Positions 27,431 through 36,820 of a stretch of DNA of 64,000 bases are shown in pieces; the stretch's first letter is position 1; every line of letters begins with the position of its first letter. Below the pieces are notes generated by a model that made no database searches, had not been told where the DNA came from, and saw only the letters and a program-made list of their open reading frames with translations. Origin of the DNA: Acidobacteriota bacterium (lineage in GTDB: Bacteria > Acidobacteriota > UBA6911 > RPQK01 > JAJDTT01); NCBI GenBank assembly GCA_028874215.1, contig JAPPLF010000066.1, forward strand, positions 104,038 through 168,037, read 5' to 3'. The position numbers were made by a program, and so were the translations under genes.

Positions 27431-28182
27431 TGCGGGTGACGTTTCTTGGAACCGGGACCTCTCGCGGGATTCCCGTCATCGGATGTGATTGCAAGGTTTG
27501 CCTGTCGGACGATCCGAAAAACCATCGGCTGCGCAGTTCGCTTCTGATCCAGGGAACGGTGACACTGGTCATCGATACTTCCGTCGACTTCCGCGTCCAA
27601 ATGCTCAAGTACGGAGTTCGTCATCTCGACGCCCTCCTCTATACCCATTCTCACGTGGACCATATTCTGGGCCTCGACGACGTCTACCCGTTCAACATGT
27701 GGTCGGAGCAGACGGTGCCCGCCTATGGGAGTGAGGCCACGCTCAAAGAGATCGCGGTGACCTTTCGGCACCTCTTCGACGGCAAGGGATATCCCGGCGT
27801 TCCCAGCGTCGAGTTGATTCCGGTTGATGGCCGGTTCCGGGTGGGCGACCTGGAGATCGAGCCCATCGACCTCATGCATGGCCGGATGCCGGTGCTGGGT
27901 TTCCGTATCGGACGTTTCGCGTACCTGACCGATGTGAGCTACATTCCGGAGGTCAGCTTCGAGCGCCTCCGGGGGGTGGAGTGCCTGGTGCTGGACGGTC
28001 TTCGTTACCAGAGTCATCCAACGCATTTCAGTCTGTCCGAAGCCGTCGAGGCGGCGGCTCGCATTCGGCCCGAGCGAACCTACCTGGTCCATATCTGCCA
28101 CGAGGTGGATCATGACGAGGGGAATGCCTACCTGCCGGATTCAGTCAGTCTGGCCCATGACGGTCTTGTCCTGGAGGTATGA
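27430..28182 (+). CDS. PhnP-like metallo-beta-lactamase-fold hydrolase
   Basis: Metallo-beta-lactamase-fold phosphodiesterase-like enzyme. N-terminal FLGTGTSRGIPVIGCDCKVC includes the PhnP/RNase Z-like glycine loop and a CDCxVC zinc site. The metal motif is THSHVDHILGLDD (HxHxDH), with later ligands in DLMHGRMPV, YLTDVSY and LVHICHEVDHDE. The 250-aa protein lacks a C-P lyase context, so a general cyclic phosphodiesterase or related role is likely. TGATG overlap with the DUF1844 gene. Confidence 0.85.
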   Translation: MRVTFLGTGTSRGIPVIGCDCKVCLSDDPKNHRLRSSLLIQGTVTLVIDTSVDFRVQMLKYGVRHLDALLYTHSHVDHILGLDDVYPFNMWSEQTVPAYGSEATLKEIAVTFRHLFDGKGYPGVPSVELIPVDGRFRVGDLEIEPIDLMHGRMPVLGFRIGRFAYLTDVSYIPEVSFERLRGVECLVLDGLRYQSHPTHFSLSEAVEAAARIRPERTYLVHICHEVDHDEGNAYLPDSVSLAHDGLVLEV

Positions 28183-28223
28183 CTCGAGCCGCAGCCGCGG
28201 CCTCCCACGGACTGTGAAGGAAC

Positions 28224-29180
28224 ATGCAGATCATTGACGACCTGAACAAACTTCCTCCCGGGTTGCCCTATCCGGTGGCCACGATAGGAGTTTTCGACGG
28301 ACTCCACCTGGGGCACCAGGCGATTGTCAGACGGGTGGTTCAGCGGGCTCGGGAAGTAAACGGGACCGGGATCCTCCTCACCTTTTCCCCTCATCCCCAG
28401 AAGATCATTTCGCCCGCGGATGCGCCGTCCCTCCTCCAGTTGCCGGTGCAGAAGCATCGGCTCCTCGAAGAGTTGGGCTTGGACATCCTGGTTCGGTACC
28501 CCTTCAGCCGGCAGGTCTCCCGATTCAGTCCGGAGCGTTTCGTCAGGGACGTCCTGGGCTCCCGTGGCGTCAAGGAGATCCACGTGGGGAGCAATTTTCG
28601 TTTCGGGTACGGGAGAGCAGGCGATTTCAAGACCCTGGAATCCCTGGGGCGGAAGGTCGGATTCCATGTCTTTGCCATCGATTCGGTTCGTTTCCGGGGG
28701 CGGCGTGTCAGCAGCACGGTCGTCCGCAAGCACTTGGGCCAAGGGAGGGTGGCGCTCTGCCGGCGCCTCCTGAACCGGCCCTATCAGATTCTGGGAACGG
28801 TGGTGAGGGGATCGGGCAGAGGCGCCGACCTGGGTTTCCCGACGGCGAACCTTCAGCCCGCCAGCGAACTCATACCGGCAAGCGGGGTCTATGTGACTCG
28901 AGCGACGGTCAACGGCGCTGTTTTTGTCGGCGCCACCAACGTAGGCTACCGGCCCACATTGGGCGAACCCGCGGCCAAGCCGGTGGTCGAGACCTACTTG
29001 CTGGATGCGGACTGCGACCTCTATGGAGAGTCCATGGCGCTCGATTTCTGGTTCAGGCTGCGTTCGGAAAGGCGGTTCTCCAATCTCGATGCCTTGAAAC
29101 GGCAACTTGGATCGGATGTGCGGCTGGCCCGCAAGTACGGAATGAAGTCGGATTCGGTTCTCGACAAGAGGGTCCTATGA
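28224..29180 (+). CDS. ribF: Bifunctional riboflavin kinase/FAD synthetase RibF
   Basis: Phosphorylates riboflavin to FMN and adenylates it to FAD. The N-terminal nucleotidyltransferase domain has GVFDGLHLGHQAIV and LTFSPHPQKII, with VGSNFRFGYGRAGD; SSTVVRKHLGQG links to the kinase domain. The C-terminal kinase domain has GSGRGADLGFPTANLQP. Length is 318 aa. GAAGGAAC precedes the ATG. ATGA overlap with gatC. Confidence 0.95.
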   Translation: MQIIDDLNKLPPGLPYPVATIGVFDGLHLGHQAIVRRVVQRAREVNGTGILLTFSPHPQKIISPADAPSLLQLPVQKHRLLEELGLDILVRYPFSRQVSRFSPERFVRDVLGSRGVKEIHVGSNFRFGYGRAGDFKTLESLGRKVGFHVFAIDSVRFRGRRVSSTVVRKHLGQGRVALCRRLLNRPYQILGTVVRGSGRGADLGFPTANLQPASELIPASGVYVTRATVNGAVFVGATNVGYRPTLGEPAAKPVVETYLLDADCDLYGESMALDFWFRLRSERRFSNLDALKRQLGSDVRLARKYGMKSDSVLDKRVL

Positions 29181-29473
29181 GCATTACTCCCAAAGAGGTC
29201 CGAAGAATCGCCGAGTTGGCCCATCTCGAATTCTCGCCCGGTGAGCTGGAACGGTTCGTCGGCCAATTTCAGCGGATTCTGGACTATTTCGAACAACTCC
29301 AGCAGGTGGACACGGAAGGGGTGGAGCCGACCTACCACGGCTTGGCGGAGATCCCGGACGAGGGTGCCGTTCGCCCCGACCGGACCCGGCCCTCGCTGGC
29401 GCCGGAGGCCGTCCTTGAGGGGGCGCCCAAGGCCCGAAAGGGGTACTTCCGGGTGCCCAGGGTCATCGAGTGA
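29177..29473 (+). CDS. gatC: Asp/Glu-tRNA amidotransferase subunit C
   Basis: Small chaperone subunit of GatCAB, which amidates Glu-tRNA(Gln) and Asp-tRNA(Asn). The 98-aa product shows the GatC pattern: VRRIAELAHLEFSPGELERF, then QVDTEGVEPTYH, and a C-terminal YFRVPRVIE. The start overlaps the ribF stop and the stop overlaps gatA (TGATG). Confidence 0.94.
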   Translation: MSITPKEVRRIAELAHLEFSPGELERFVGQFQRILDYFEQLQQVDTEGVEPTYHGLAEIPDEGAVRPDRTRPSLAPEAVLEGAPKARKGYFRVPRVIE

Positions 29474-30969
29474 TGGAATACGAGTCGCCCCGGCCGTCGT
29501 CCGAAATCTGCGATCTGTCCATTGCCCAACTGCACCGGGGAATCAAGAACCGGCAGATCTCGTCGTTGGAAATCGCCGAGGCCTACCTGCGGCGGATCCG
29601 GTCCCGCGACCCCAAGGTCCAGGCCTTCCTCAGCCTGGCTGCGGAGACTCTGCTGGAAGAGGCGCGGGCGCTGGATCAAGCTCTGGCTTCGGGAAAACGG
29701 GAGGTCGGCCTGTTGACCGGGATTCCCTTGGCCGTGAAGGACAACATCGTCACCCGGGGAATGCGGACGACCTGCGGGTCCCGGATTCTGGAGCGTTACG
29801 TTCCCCCCTACGAAGCCACATCGGTCGCCCGTCTCCGGGCCGGCGGAGGGCTGATTCTGGGAAAGACCAACCTGGACGAGTTCGCCATGGGTTCCACCAC
29901 CGAGAACTCGGGGTTCTTCCCCACCCGCAATCCCTGGGACCTCAACCGGGTTCCCGGCGGGTCCAGCGGAGGATCGGCCGCGGCGGTGGCTGCGCTCGAG
30001 GCGCCGGGCGCCCTGGGAAGCGACACCGGCGGCTCGATTCGCCAGCCCGCCGCCTTCTGTGGCGTCGTCGGTTTGAAACCGACCTACGGAAGGGTTTCCC
30101 GCTACGGGCTGGTGGCCTTTGCCTCCTCACTGGACCAGATTGGACCGCTGGCCCGCACCGCACGTGACGCGGCCATGATTCTGCAGGTCGTATCCGGCTA
30201 CGATCCATTGGACTCGACCTCCGCACGGCGGCCGCCGGACGACTACGTAGCGGCCCTGGACGGGGACATCCGGGGTCTGAGGATCGGTCTTCCGGTGGAG
30301 TGGTTCGCTTCCGGTCTGGACCCGCGGATCGAAGCCGCGGTCCGGCGCGCGGCAGCCGGGCTGGAGGCGGCCGGCTGCGAGGTCGTGGAGGTCGATCTGC
30401 CCCATACGGAGTTCGCGATTGCCACCTACTACATCATCGCACTGGCCGAGGCCAGCTCGAATCTGGCTCGCTACGACGGAATGCGATACGGCCATCGGAG
30501 CAGCAGGTCCGGGGCCCTGGAGGAAACCTACCGGAACAGCCGCAACGAAGGATTCGGAGACGAAGTCAAGCGGCGGATCATGATCGGGACCTATGTCTTG
30601 AGCGCCGGGTACTACGATGCGTACTACCTCAAGGCCAGCAAGGTCCGAACCCTGATCAAGGAGGACTACTTCAGAGCATTCGAGCGGGCGGACGTCCTGA
30701 TGGGTCCCACCGCCCCGTCGCTGCCCTTTCCGCAGGGCGACAAGACCGCCGATCCCTTGGAGATGTACTTGTCGGATGTGTATACGGTCACTGCCAACCT
30801 GGCGGGCATTCCCGGAGTGGCCACAACTTGCGGCTACACGGCTGAGGGAGTGCCGATCGGACTGCAGTTGCTGGGCCCCCACTTCAGGGAAGGCCGGCTA
30901 CTGAGGGTGGCGAACGTTTTGGAGCAGGAGTTGGGTTTGGTGAGGCCCTCTCTGGCTCTGGGCGCCTGA
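29473..30969 (+). CDS. gatA: Asp/Glu-tRNA amidotransferase subunit A
   Basis: Glutaminase subunit of GatCAB, which releases ammonia for tRNA-dependent amidation. The Ser-cisSer-Lys triad is visible: Lys in IPLAVKDNIV, cis-Ser in PGGSSGGSAAAV and nucleophile Ser in GSDTGGSIRQPA. Other GatA segments are KTNLDEFAMGSTTENS and GLKPTYGRVSRYGLVAFAS. Length is 498 aa from the ATG that overlaps the gatC stop. gatB is not downstream; the next gene is the convergent argB. Confidence 0.96.
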   Translation: MEYESPRPSSEICDLSIAQLHRGIKNRQISSLEIAEAYLRRIRSRDPKVQAFLSLAAETLLEEARALDQALASGKREVGLLTGIPLAVKDNIVTRGMRTTCGSRILERYVPPYEATSVARLRAGGGLILGKTNLDEFAMGSTTENSGFFPTRNPWDLNRVPGGSSGGSAAAVAALEAPGALGSDTGGSIRQPAAFCGVVGLKPTYGRVSRYGLVAFASSLDQIGPLARTARDAAMILQVVSGYDPLDSTSARRPPDDYVAALDGDIRGLRIGLPVEWFASGLDPRIEAAVRRAAAGLEAAGCEVVEVDLPHTEFAIATYYIIALAEASSNLARYDGMRYGHRSSRSGALEETYRNSRNEGFGDEVKRRIMIGTYVLSAGYYDAYYLKASKVRTLIKEDYFRAFERADVLMGPTAPSLPFPQGDKTADPLEMYLSDVYTVTANLAGIPGVATTCGYTAEGVPIGLQLLGPHFREGRLLRVANVLEQELGLVRPSLALGA

Positions 30970-30997
30970 CCTGGACCTGTCCGGAGCCGGAATATCG

Positions 30998-31813
30998 TCA
31001 GGGGACGATGCAGGTTCCTGCCGCCCCCTCGATTCCCCGGATCAGCCCGTTGGGCGACAATCCGCCCACGATCTGCACCATGGGAATCTGTTGCTCCAGT
31101 GCCTTCAAGGCCGTCTGCATCTTGGGGATCATTCCGCCGCTGATGGCGCCGGACCGCAGGTGCATTCGGACCTCCCCCGCGGTCAGCCGGGGCACGGTCT
31201 TGCGAAAGTCATCCAGATAGAGACCTTCCACGTCGGTCACCGACACGAGGCGGTCGGCCCGCAACGCCGTGGCGAGTCGCGCCGCCAGGGTGTCGGCGTT
31301 GATATTGAGAATCCGGCCGTCACCGGTTGCGCACAGACAGCTCACCACCGGGAGCAGATTCGCTGTCCAGAGATCTTTTATCAGGCGAGGGTCCACACTC
31401 TCGATCTCTCCCACGAGACCGAAATCCACAAGCCGTTTCTCGGCACCGTTGCTCCCGGCCGTCCGCACGGGAATCGGTCCCCGGCGGCGGCAGCGGACCA
31501 GTCCGGCATCGAAGCTGGCAAAGCCGAGGGCTCTGGCGCCGCAGGAATTCAACGACGCGACCAGGTCCCGGTTGGCGGCCGAGAAGACCATCTTGGCCGC
31601 GTCCAACGTCGGTTCGTCGGTCACCCGGCGGCCCTCGTGCTGCACCACCGGAATCCCCAGCCGTTCGCAGAGGCTGGAGAGCTGCTTGCCGCCTCCGTGG
31701 ATCAAAAGGACCCGGTGAGGCGCGCGAACCAGGGACGTGATCTGGCGGCTGAGAGCCCGGCGGAAGTCCTCCTGTTCCAGGACCTTGCCGCTCAGCTTAA
31801 TGACCAGGTTCAT
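30998..31813 (-). CDS. argB: Acetylglutamate kinase ArgB
   Basis: Amino-acid-kinase-fold enzyme that phosphorylates N-acetylglutamate in arginine synthesis. Motifs are VIKLSGKVL, LIHGGGKQL, NINADTLAARLA and GAISGGMIPKM. The ATG at 31813 gives the proper N-terminus and overlaps argD by 17 bp. The 271-aa form could in principle serve an N-succinyl or LysW-linked pathway, but no LysW gene is visible. It is last in the operon and converges with gatA. Confidence 0.92.
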   Translation of the reverse strand: MNLVIKLSGKVLEQEDFRRALSRQITSLVRAPHRVLLIHGGGKQLSSLCERLGIPVVQHEGRRVTDEPTLDAAKMVFSAANRDLVASLNSCGARALGFASFDAGLVRCRRRGPIPVRTAGSNGAEKRLVDFGLVGEIESVDPRLIKDLWTANLLPVVSCLCATGDGRILNINADTLAARLATALRADRLVSVTDVEGLYLDDFRKTVPRLTAGEVRMHLRSGAISGGMIPKMQTALKALEQQIPMVQIVGGLSPNGLIRGIEGAAGTCIVP

Positions 31814-32966
31814 AACTGCGGATCGCCTCCAGGAAAGTGTCGGCCTGTTCGCGGGCAAGAGTGAGCGGCGGCATGAGACGGAGCACCGACGGATCGCTGG
31901 AGGTTCCGGTCAGGATCCTCCGGGTCCGCAGGAAACGTCCCAGATCCTTGGCCGTGCCCCCGGATATCTTGATGCCGAGCAGGAGCCCTTTCCCCCGGAC
32001 CTCCGTGACCCAGGGCAAGCCTTCCAACTGCTCCCGCAGATAGTTGCCGATCCGGGCCGCATTCCGGATGAGGTCTTCCTCTTCCAGAACCTGAAGCGTG
32101 GCTTCCATGGCGGCGCAGGCGACGGGAGCTCCGCCGAAGGTCGCTCCCATGTCTCCGGACCGCACCTGATCCGCCACCTCACGGGTCACCAGAAGCGCAC
32201 TGGCGGGAACGCCCGACGCGATCCCCTTGGCCAGGGTGACCATCTCGGGGTAGATTCCGCCGGTGCCGGCGTAAAGGAAGCTGCCGGTTCGCCCGACTCC
32301 GGTCTGAACCTCGTCGAAAATGAGGAAGGCCCCATGCGTCCGGCAGGCGTCGTGGATCTCACGGAGAGTCTCCTCCGGGACTTCCTCCACTCCCCCCATG
32401 CTCCGGATCGGCTCCAGCAGGACGGCCGCCGTATCCGAATCGACCGAATCGGCGACATCCTGGAGATCCAGAATTCGATGACCGGGGACGGGTGTGTTCA
32501 GATACGCGGCATAATTGGAAACGCCGGTGCTGGAAAGACTCCCGTAGGTGCGTCCGTGAAAGGAGTCGGACAGGGAGATCACCGTGGCCCGGCCGGTCAG
32601 GGCGCGCGCCAACTTGATGGCGTTCTCGTTGGCCTCGCTGCCCGAATTGGCCAGGAACGCCTGCCAGTAGGGCGGTCCCGCCAATTCCATCAACTTCTTT
32701 GCCGCCCGGGCCCGCACGGAACTGTAGACCACGTTGGAATAGAAGAGAATGTCCTCGGCCTGAGTGCGCAGGGCTTCCACCACCCGCGGGTGGCAGTGGC
32801 CGGTCGAAACCACGGCGTGACCGCCGTACAGGTCCAGGTATTCGTTTCCGTCCTGGTCATAGACATGGCAGCCTCGGCCCCGGTCCAGCACCAACGGTAG
32901 TTTGGCGTAGGTCTTGAGCTGGTAACGGTCCTCCGTTTCCATGACGGTGTTGGCAGTTTCTCCCAT
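31797..32966 (-). CDS. argD: Acetylornithine aminotransferase ArgD
   Basis: PLP enzyme of class III that converts N-acetylglutamate semialdehyde to N-acetylornithine. Motifs are YLDLYGGHAVVSTGHCHP, FLANSGSEANENAIKLAR, FDEVQTGVGRTG and the PLP lysine in VTLAKGIASGVP. Length is 389 aa. The ATG at 32966 is preceded by GGGAGAG. It lies between argC (26 bp gap) and argB (17 bp overlap). Related LysJ-type enzymes cannot be excluded from sequence alone. Confidence 0.92.
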   Translation of the reverse strand: MGETANTVMETEDRYQLKTYAKLPLVLDRGRGCHVYDQDGNEYLDLYGGHAVVSTGHCHPRVVEALRTQAEDILFYSNVVYSSVRARAAKKLMELAGPPYWQAFLANSGSEANENAIKLARALTGRATVISLSDSFHGRTYGSLSSTGVSNYAAYLNTPVPGHRILDLQDVADSVDSDTAAVLLEPIRSMGGVEEVPEETLREIHDACRTHGAFLIFDEVQTGVGRTGSFLYAGTGGIYPEMVTLAKGIASGVPASALLVTREVADQVRSGDMGATFGGAPVACAAMEATLQVLEEEDLIRNAARIGNYLREQLEGLPWVTEVRGKGLLLGIKISGGTAKDLGRFLRTRRILTGTSSDPSVLRLMPPLTLAREQADTFLEAIRSYEPGH

Positions 32967-32992
32967 TTTCTCTCCCTGTCGAGTGGGGTCCG

Positions 32993-34003
32993 TCACGGGT
33001 GCGACGGAGGGAAATCGAGTCCCATGGTTTCCGGGAGGCCGCAGATCAGGTTCATATTCTGAATGGCTTGGCCGGCGGCCCCTTTTTGAAGATTGTCCAG
33101 CGTCGACCAGACAATGAGGAACCGGTCGTCGTGGGCGGCCCCCAGATCCACGAAGTTCCCGTTGCGGACGAAGTTGATATCCGGATCTTTCCCGGCCCAT
33201 CGAACGAAGAACTCATCTCCGTAGTAGCCGGAGTAGAGGTCCCGGACCTCGTCATCCCGCAGCCGCCGGTCCAGTTCCATGTAGTGGCTGGCAAAAATGC
33301 CCCGGACCAGGGGTGTGGAGTAGGTCTGGAAGACCAGCGGATGGGCGGCGGTGTCCAGGAGCTGCGAGATTTCGGCCACGTGCTGGTGGCGAAACGGCTT
33401 GTAGGGAAAGAAGCTGTTGCTCCGCCGGGGGTGGTGGGTCTTGGCGCCGGGTCCCCGCCCGGCCCCGGAAGATCCGGTCTTGGTGTCGACGAAAACGGGT
33501 CCCTTGACCCACCCCTCCCGGTATAGGGGGTGGAGGGCAAGAATGGTTGCGGTGGCGAAGCAGCCTGGATTGGCGACCCGCGAGCTCCGGCGGATCCGGT
33601 CCCGAAGAATCTCGGGAAGTCCATAGACGAACGATGACTGATGTTGCGGCGCCTCCTGGGGAATTCCGTAGTGCTGCTCGAAGACGGCGGCATCGGAAAT
33701 GCGAAAATCCCCGCTCAGGTCGATGACGACCAGGTCGCGGGGAAGCCGCGGCAGGATCTTCATGGCATGGCCGTGGGGCAACGCCAGGAAAAGGACGTCC
33801 AGATCCGTGTCCGGAAGAGAATCCAGACTGTCGAAACGGCAATCCACGAATCCCCGCAGGTTGGGATAGAGGGAGGCCACGGGTTGGCCGGTAAACTGCC
33901 GGGAGGAGATCCAGCGCAACTGTGCCTGGGGATGTTTGGCCAGATTGCGGATCAGTTCCCCGCCGCTGTATCCCGACCCGCCGGCTATGCCGATCTTGAC
34001 CAT
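32993..34003 (-). CDS. argC: N-acetyl-gamma-glutamyl-phosphate reductase ArgC
   Basis: NADPH-dependent reductase of arginine synthesis. The N-terminal Rossmann motif is IGIAGGSGYSGGELIR, the catalytic Cys is in VANPGCFATATILAL, and SSGAGRGPG and the His-containing PFRHQHVAEI follow. Length is 336 aa from the ATG at 34003. The start overlaps the end of the upstream P-loop gene by 19 bp, which suggests coupled expression. Confidence 0.94.
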   Translation of the reverse strand: MVKIGIAGGSGYSGGELIRNLAKHPQAQLRWISSRQFTGQPVASLYPNLRGFVDCRFDSLDSLPDTDLDVLFLALPHGHAMKILPRLPRDLVVIDLSGDFRISDAAVFEQHYGIPQEAPQHQSSFVYGLPEILRDRIRRSSRVANPGCFATATILALHPLYREGWVKGPVFVDTKTGSSGAGRGPGAKTHHPRRSNSFFPYKPFRHQHVAEISQLLDTAAHPLVFQTYSTPLVRGIFASHYMELDRRLRDDEVRDLYSGYYGDEFFVRWAGKDPDINFVRNGNFVDLGAAHDDRFLIVWSTLDNLQKGAAGQAIQNMNLICGLPETMGLDFPPSHP

Positions 34004-35070
34004 GGTATCAACCGTTCCAGGATGAAGGTGCACAGCTTTCCGGAACTCTCGAAGGCGTTGGCCGCAGGGACCTGGAAATGCCGCTCGACGTACCGGATTC
34101 CCTCGGCGCTGTCGGTGGCGGGGCCGGACACCAGAAGCGACAATCCCTGGGGGTCGTGACCTTGCTGGCGCAACCACTCCAGGGATCCCCAGACGCCCAT
34201 CAGGTCATTGGCGCACAGAACGACGCAAACGATTCGTTCCAGCAACTGATCGTCACGGAGCAGGGAATCGACGTGATAACCGCCCAGAATCCCGTCGCCG
34301 GCTTCCAGGAGGGCGAAGTCGGGCGCCGGGGAGGACAAGTGGTGCACCAGAGACCGGGCGACGGTGGAGAGATCGGACAAGTGGGCGCTGGAGGGAAGTC
34401 CCAGGTCATGAAAGCTCAAGACCCGCCCGGCCCCGCTCTTGCGCATCGCATCCAGGTCGGCGCGCGCTGCCACTCCGGCCACTTTGCCCGCGTTGACGTT
34501 GAAGCCTTTTTGGGAGAAAAGCCGGAGAATCTGCTTGCAGACGGCGGTCTTCCCCGAGTTCATGCAGGTCCCCAGCACCAGGATCACGGGAATTCGGGGA
34601 AGGGAATGGGATAGCGAGGGAAGAGCGCCGTCCCGAAGACTCAGGTACCCTCCGTTCCGGCGAACGGTCCCCAGATACTCGAGTGCCGCCGGCCATCCCA
34701 GGGCGCGATGAAAGGCGGTGCATTCGCCCATCACGCCCCCTTTGTTCAGAAGGTGGAAGCCCGCTCCCGGGACGAGCCGCTCCGGCAAACGTCCCGAGAA
34801 CCCGTGGAGTGCCCGGCGGGCGCCCAGCGCGCCGACGATTCGCATGCCCTCCCGGAGGCGGACACTCCGGCTGCCGGTGGTCTCCAACACGGGATAGGAA
34901 AGATTCACGCTCCGGACGCGGGCCGCCACGACTTGGCCGTAGTCAACCTGGTCCGGTTGTCCCAGCCGGAGGGTCCGGGGAAGCTTGAGGCGGGAAACCA
35001 CCGAGGAGATGGCGTCGACCCTGGTCTGTCCGGGCGTCCCAAGACTCGTGGCGTGCTTGAAGTCGCTCAT
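33985..35070 (-). CDS. Unrecognised P-loop NTPase at the head of the arg operon
   Basis: I cannot assign a function. The 361-aa protein has an N-terminal half of about 155 residues without a known motif (note LLNKGGVMGECTAF) and a C-terminal NTPase half. Walker A is GTCMNSGKT (residues 167-175), preceded by hydrophobic IPVILVL; a Walker B-like strand reads FALLEAGDGILGGYH. The layout recalls DUF1611 and dethiobiotin-synthetase-like P-loop proteins. It has no signal peptide. It overlaps argC by 19 bp and lies first behind a good promoter, so it probably serves arginine or linked metabolism, as enzyme or regulator. Confidence 0.75.
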   Translation of the reverse strand: MSDFKHATSLGTPGQTRVDAISSVVSRLKLPRTLRLGQPDQVDYGQVVAARVRSVNLSYPVLETTGSRSVRLREGMRIVGALGARRALHGFSGRLPERLVPGAGFHLLNKGGVMGECTAFHRALGWPAALEYLGTVRRNGGYLSLRDGALPSLSHSLPRIPVILVLGTCMNSGKTAVCKQILRLFSQKGFNVNAGKVAGVAARADLDAMRKSGAGRVLSFHDLGLPSSAHLSDLSTVARSLVHHLSSPAPDFALLEAGDGILGGYHVDSLLRDDQLLERIVCVVLCANDLMGVWGSLEWLRQQGHDPQGLSLLVSGPATDSAEGIRYVERHFQVPAANAFESSGKLCTFILERLIPWSRSA

Positions 35071-35100
35071 GCTCTGTCACCCGTCCCGCTCAGGGGCAAG

Positions 35101-35138
35101 AATTCATATTTATACAGAAAATAATGGTGCTCAGTCAA
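35101..35138 (-). promoter_or_regulatory. Promoter of the arginine operon with ARG-box-like sequence
   Basis: On the minus strand TTGACT (35138-35133) and TATAAA (35114-35109) are 18 bp apart. TGTATAAATATGAATTC (35117-35101) covers the -10 and resembles an ArgR half-palindrome box. A transcript would start near 35102 with a leader of about 31 bases. The flanking 35140-35190 stretch is also AT-rich with GAATATTC. The promoter is well supported; ArgR control is inference. Confidence 0.6.
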
Positions 35139-35186
35139 GTTGAGTGAGAATATTCCGACCGAATTGCAGTTATTCTGCATATTTCC

Positions 35187-36089
35187 TCAGATTTGATCGG
35201 CTTCCTGCCGGCGGCCGGACCGCTCTCCAGCTTCGAGGCAGCGGCGGTAGGCATCGCGGCGGCGGAGCCCCAAGGCGCGCGCGGCGGATCGTACGGCCTG
35301 ACTGCGAGTCAGATCCCGAACCTGCATCAGTCCTTCCACGTAGGCTTCCAGGTCCAGGTTGGAAGCCGCTGACGGCCGGGATGCCGCCCCTTCGATAACC
35401 AGCGTGCACTCCCCTTTCGGCCGGGTGCCGGCCCGGGAGGGTATCTCGCTCAGGGTTCCCAGGGTGAAGCTTTCGTGGATCTTGGTCATCTCCCTGGCCA
35501 GGCAGGCGTGACGATCGCCCAGGACCTCCCGGGCCATCTCCAGCGTGGCGGCCAGCCGGTGCGGCGCCACATAGAGAATCAGCGTTGCCTTAAAATCCTT
35601 CAGCGCCTTCAGCTCGCGCCGCATGGAACCGGATTGCCTGGGAAGGAAACCGGCAAACAGAAATCGATCGGTGGGAAGTCCGGAAACCGAAAGGGCGGCG
35701 ATGGCGGCCGAGGGACCGGGAACCGGTGAGACCGGAATCGAGTTCTTCCGGCAGAGCTTGACCAGGCGGTAACCGGGGTCCGAAACCAGGGGTGTGCCGG
35801 CATTGCTGATCAGGGCGATGTTCCGGCCCCGGCGGAGGCGGTTCAACAGGGTCCGGGCCTGAGACGTTTCGTTGTGTTCGTGGTAGCTGATGGTGGGAGT
35901 CCGGATGGCGAAACCGGCGAGCAGCTTTCCCGAATGCCGGGTGTCTTCGCAGGCGATGAGATCGACGGACGCGAGGATTTCGCGCGCCCGCGGGCTCAGA
36001 TCCCCCAGGTGGCCCAATGGCGTGGCCAGAACATGCAGAGTTCCAGGCGGGGCGTTTTCAGGGGGGAGAAGATCTCTCTCGGAATTCAT
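35187..36089 (-). CDS. rsmI: 16S rRNA 2'-O-ribose C1402 methyltransferase RsmI
   Basis: SAM-dependent methyltransferase of the tetrapyrrole-methylase fold that modifies C1402 of 16S rRNA. Motifs are [56 protein letters not shown] and [32 protein letters not shown] follows later. Length is 300 aa. The start overlaps the pdxJ stop (ATGA), placing it last in the gltX operon. Confidence 0.95.
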   Translation of the reverse strand: MNSERDLLPPENAPPGTLHVLATPLGHLGDLSPRAREILASVDLIACEDTRHSGKLLAGFAIRTPTISYHEHNETSQARTLLNRLRRGRNIALISNAGTPLVSDPGYRLVKLCRKNSIPVSPVPGPSAAIAALSVSGLPTDRFLFAGFLPRQSGSMRRELKALKDFKATLILYVAPHRLAATLEMAREVLGDRHACLAREMTKIHESFTLGTLSEIPSRAGTRPKGECTLVIEGAASRPSAASNLDLEAYVEGLMQVRDLTRSQAVRSAARALGLRRRDAYRRCLEAGERSGRRQEADQI

Positions 36090-36820
36090 GCGTTCATGGC
36101 GCCGAGCATCTCTCTGACGGCGCGCTCCATGCCCACCAGAGTGGCTCGCGCCACGATGTTGTGTCCGATGTTGAGTTCTTCGACCTGTGGGATTCGCGAT
36201 ATGGGCCGGACGTTTCGATAGGTCAGGCCGTGACCGGCCAGGACCCGAATGCCCCGGGCCGCGGCAAATTCCGAGGCTTCGACCATCTTGTCCAATTCCC
36301 GCCGGTAGCCCGGTTCATGCTCCGACAATCCCTTGGGCACGGCCTCGGCATAGGCTGCCGTGTTGAGCTCCACCAGGCCTGCGCCGATCCGGGAGGCGGC
36401 ATCCAACTGATCCAGGTCGGGATCGATGAACAGGGAAACCTCCATCCCGGCTCCTTCCAGGGTTCGGATCGCGGAGCGGACCGATTGGGGACGCGCCATC
36501 ACATCCAGTCCGCCCTCGGTGGTGACCTCTTCATCGGTTTCGGGCACCAGGGTGGCGGTATTGGGACGGAGCCGGGCCGCGATCTCCATCATCTCTTCGG
36601 TGATGGCCATTTCCAGGTTGAGCCGGGTGGTGACGACCTCCCGCAGCAACCGCACGTCCCGCTCTCGAATATGGCGCCGGTCTCCGCGCAAGTGTACGGT
36701 GATGCCGTCGGCGCCCGCCAACTCGGCCAGCAGCGCCGCCGTCACCGGATCCGGTTCGGGGGCCCGGCGAGCCTGCCGAACCGTGGCCACGTGGTCCACA
36801 TTCACACCCAGTCTGGTCAT
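36086..36820 (-). CDS. pdxJ: Pyridoxine 5'-phosphate synthase PdxJ
   Basis: Condenses 1-deoxyxylulose-5-phosphate with 3-amino-2-oxopropyl phosphate to form pyridoxine 5'-phosphate. Motifs are [42 protein letters not shown] and [12 protein letters not shown], with [12 protein letters not shown] at the end. Length is 244 aa. ATGA overlaps on both sides bind it to the glycosyltransferase gene and rsmI. Confidence 0.96.
   Translation of the reverse strand: MTRLGVNVDHVATVRQARRAPEPDPVTAALLAELAGADGITVHLRGDRRHIRERDVRLLREVVTTRLNLEMAITEEMMEIAARLRPNTATLVPETDEEVTTEGGLDVMARPQSVRSAIRTLEGAGMEVSLFIDPDLDQLDAASRIGAGLVELNTAAYAEAVPKGLSEHEPGYRRELDKMVEASEFAAARGIRVLAGHGLTYRNVRPISRIPQVEELNIGHNIVARATLVGMERAVREMLGAMNA

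Noticed and set aside
30998..34003. LysW-dependent lysine pathway instead of arginine genes
   Set aside because: argB, argC and argD resemble both, but no lysW gene or its acidic C-terminal motif is seen nearby.
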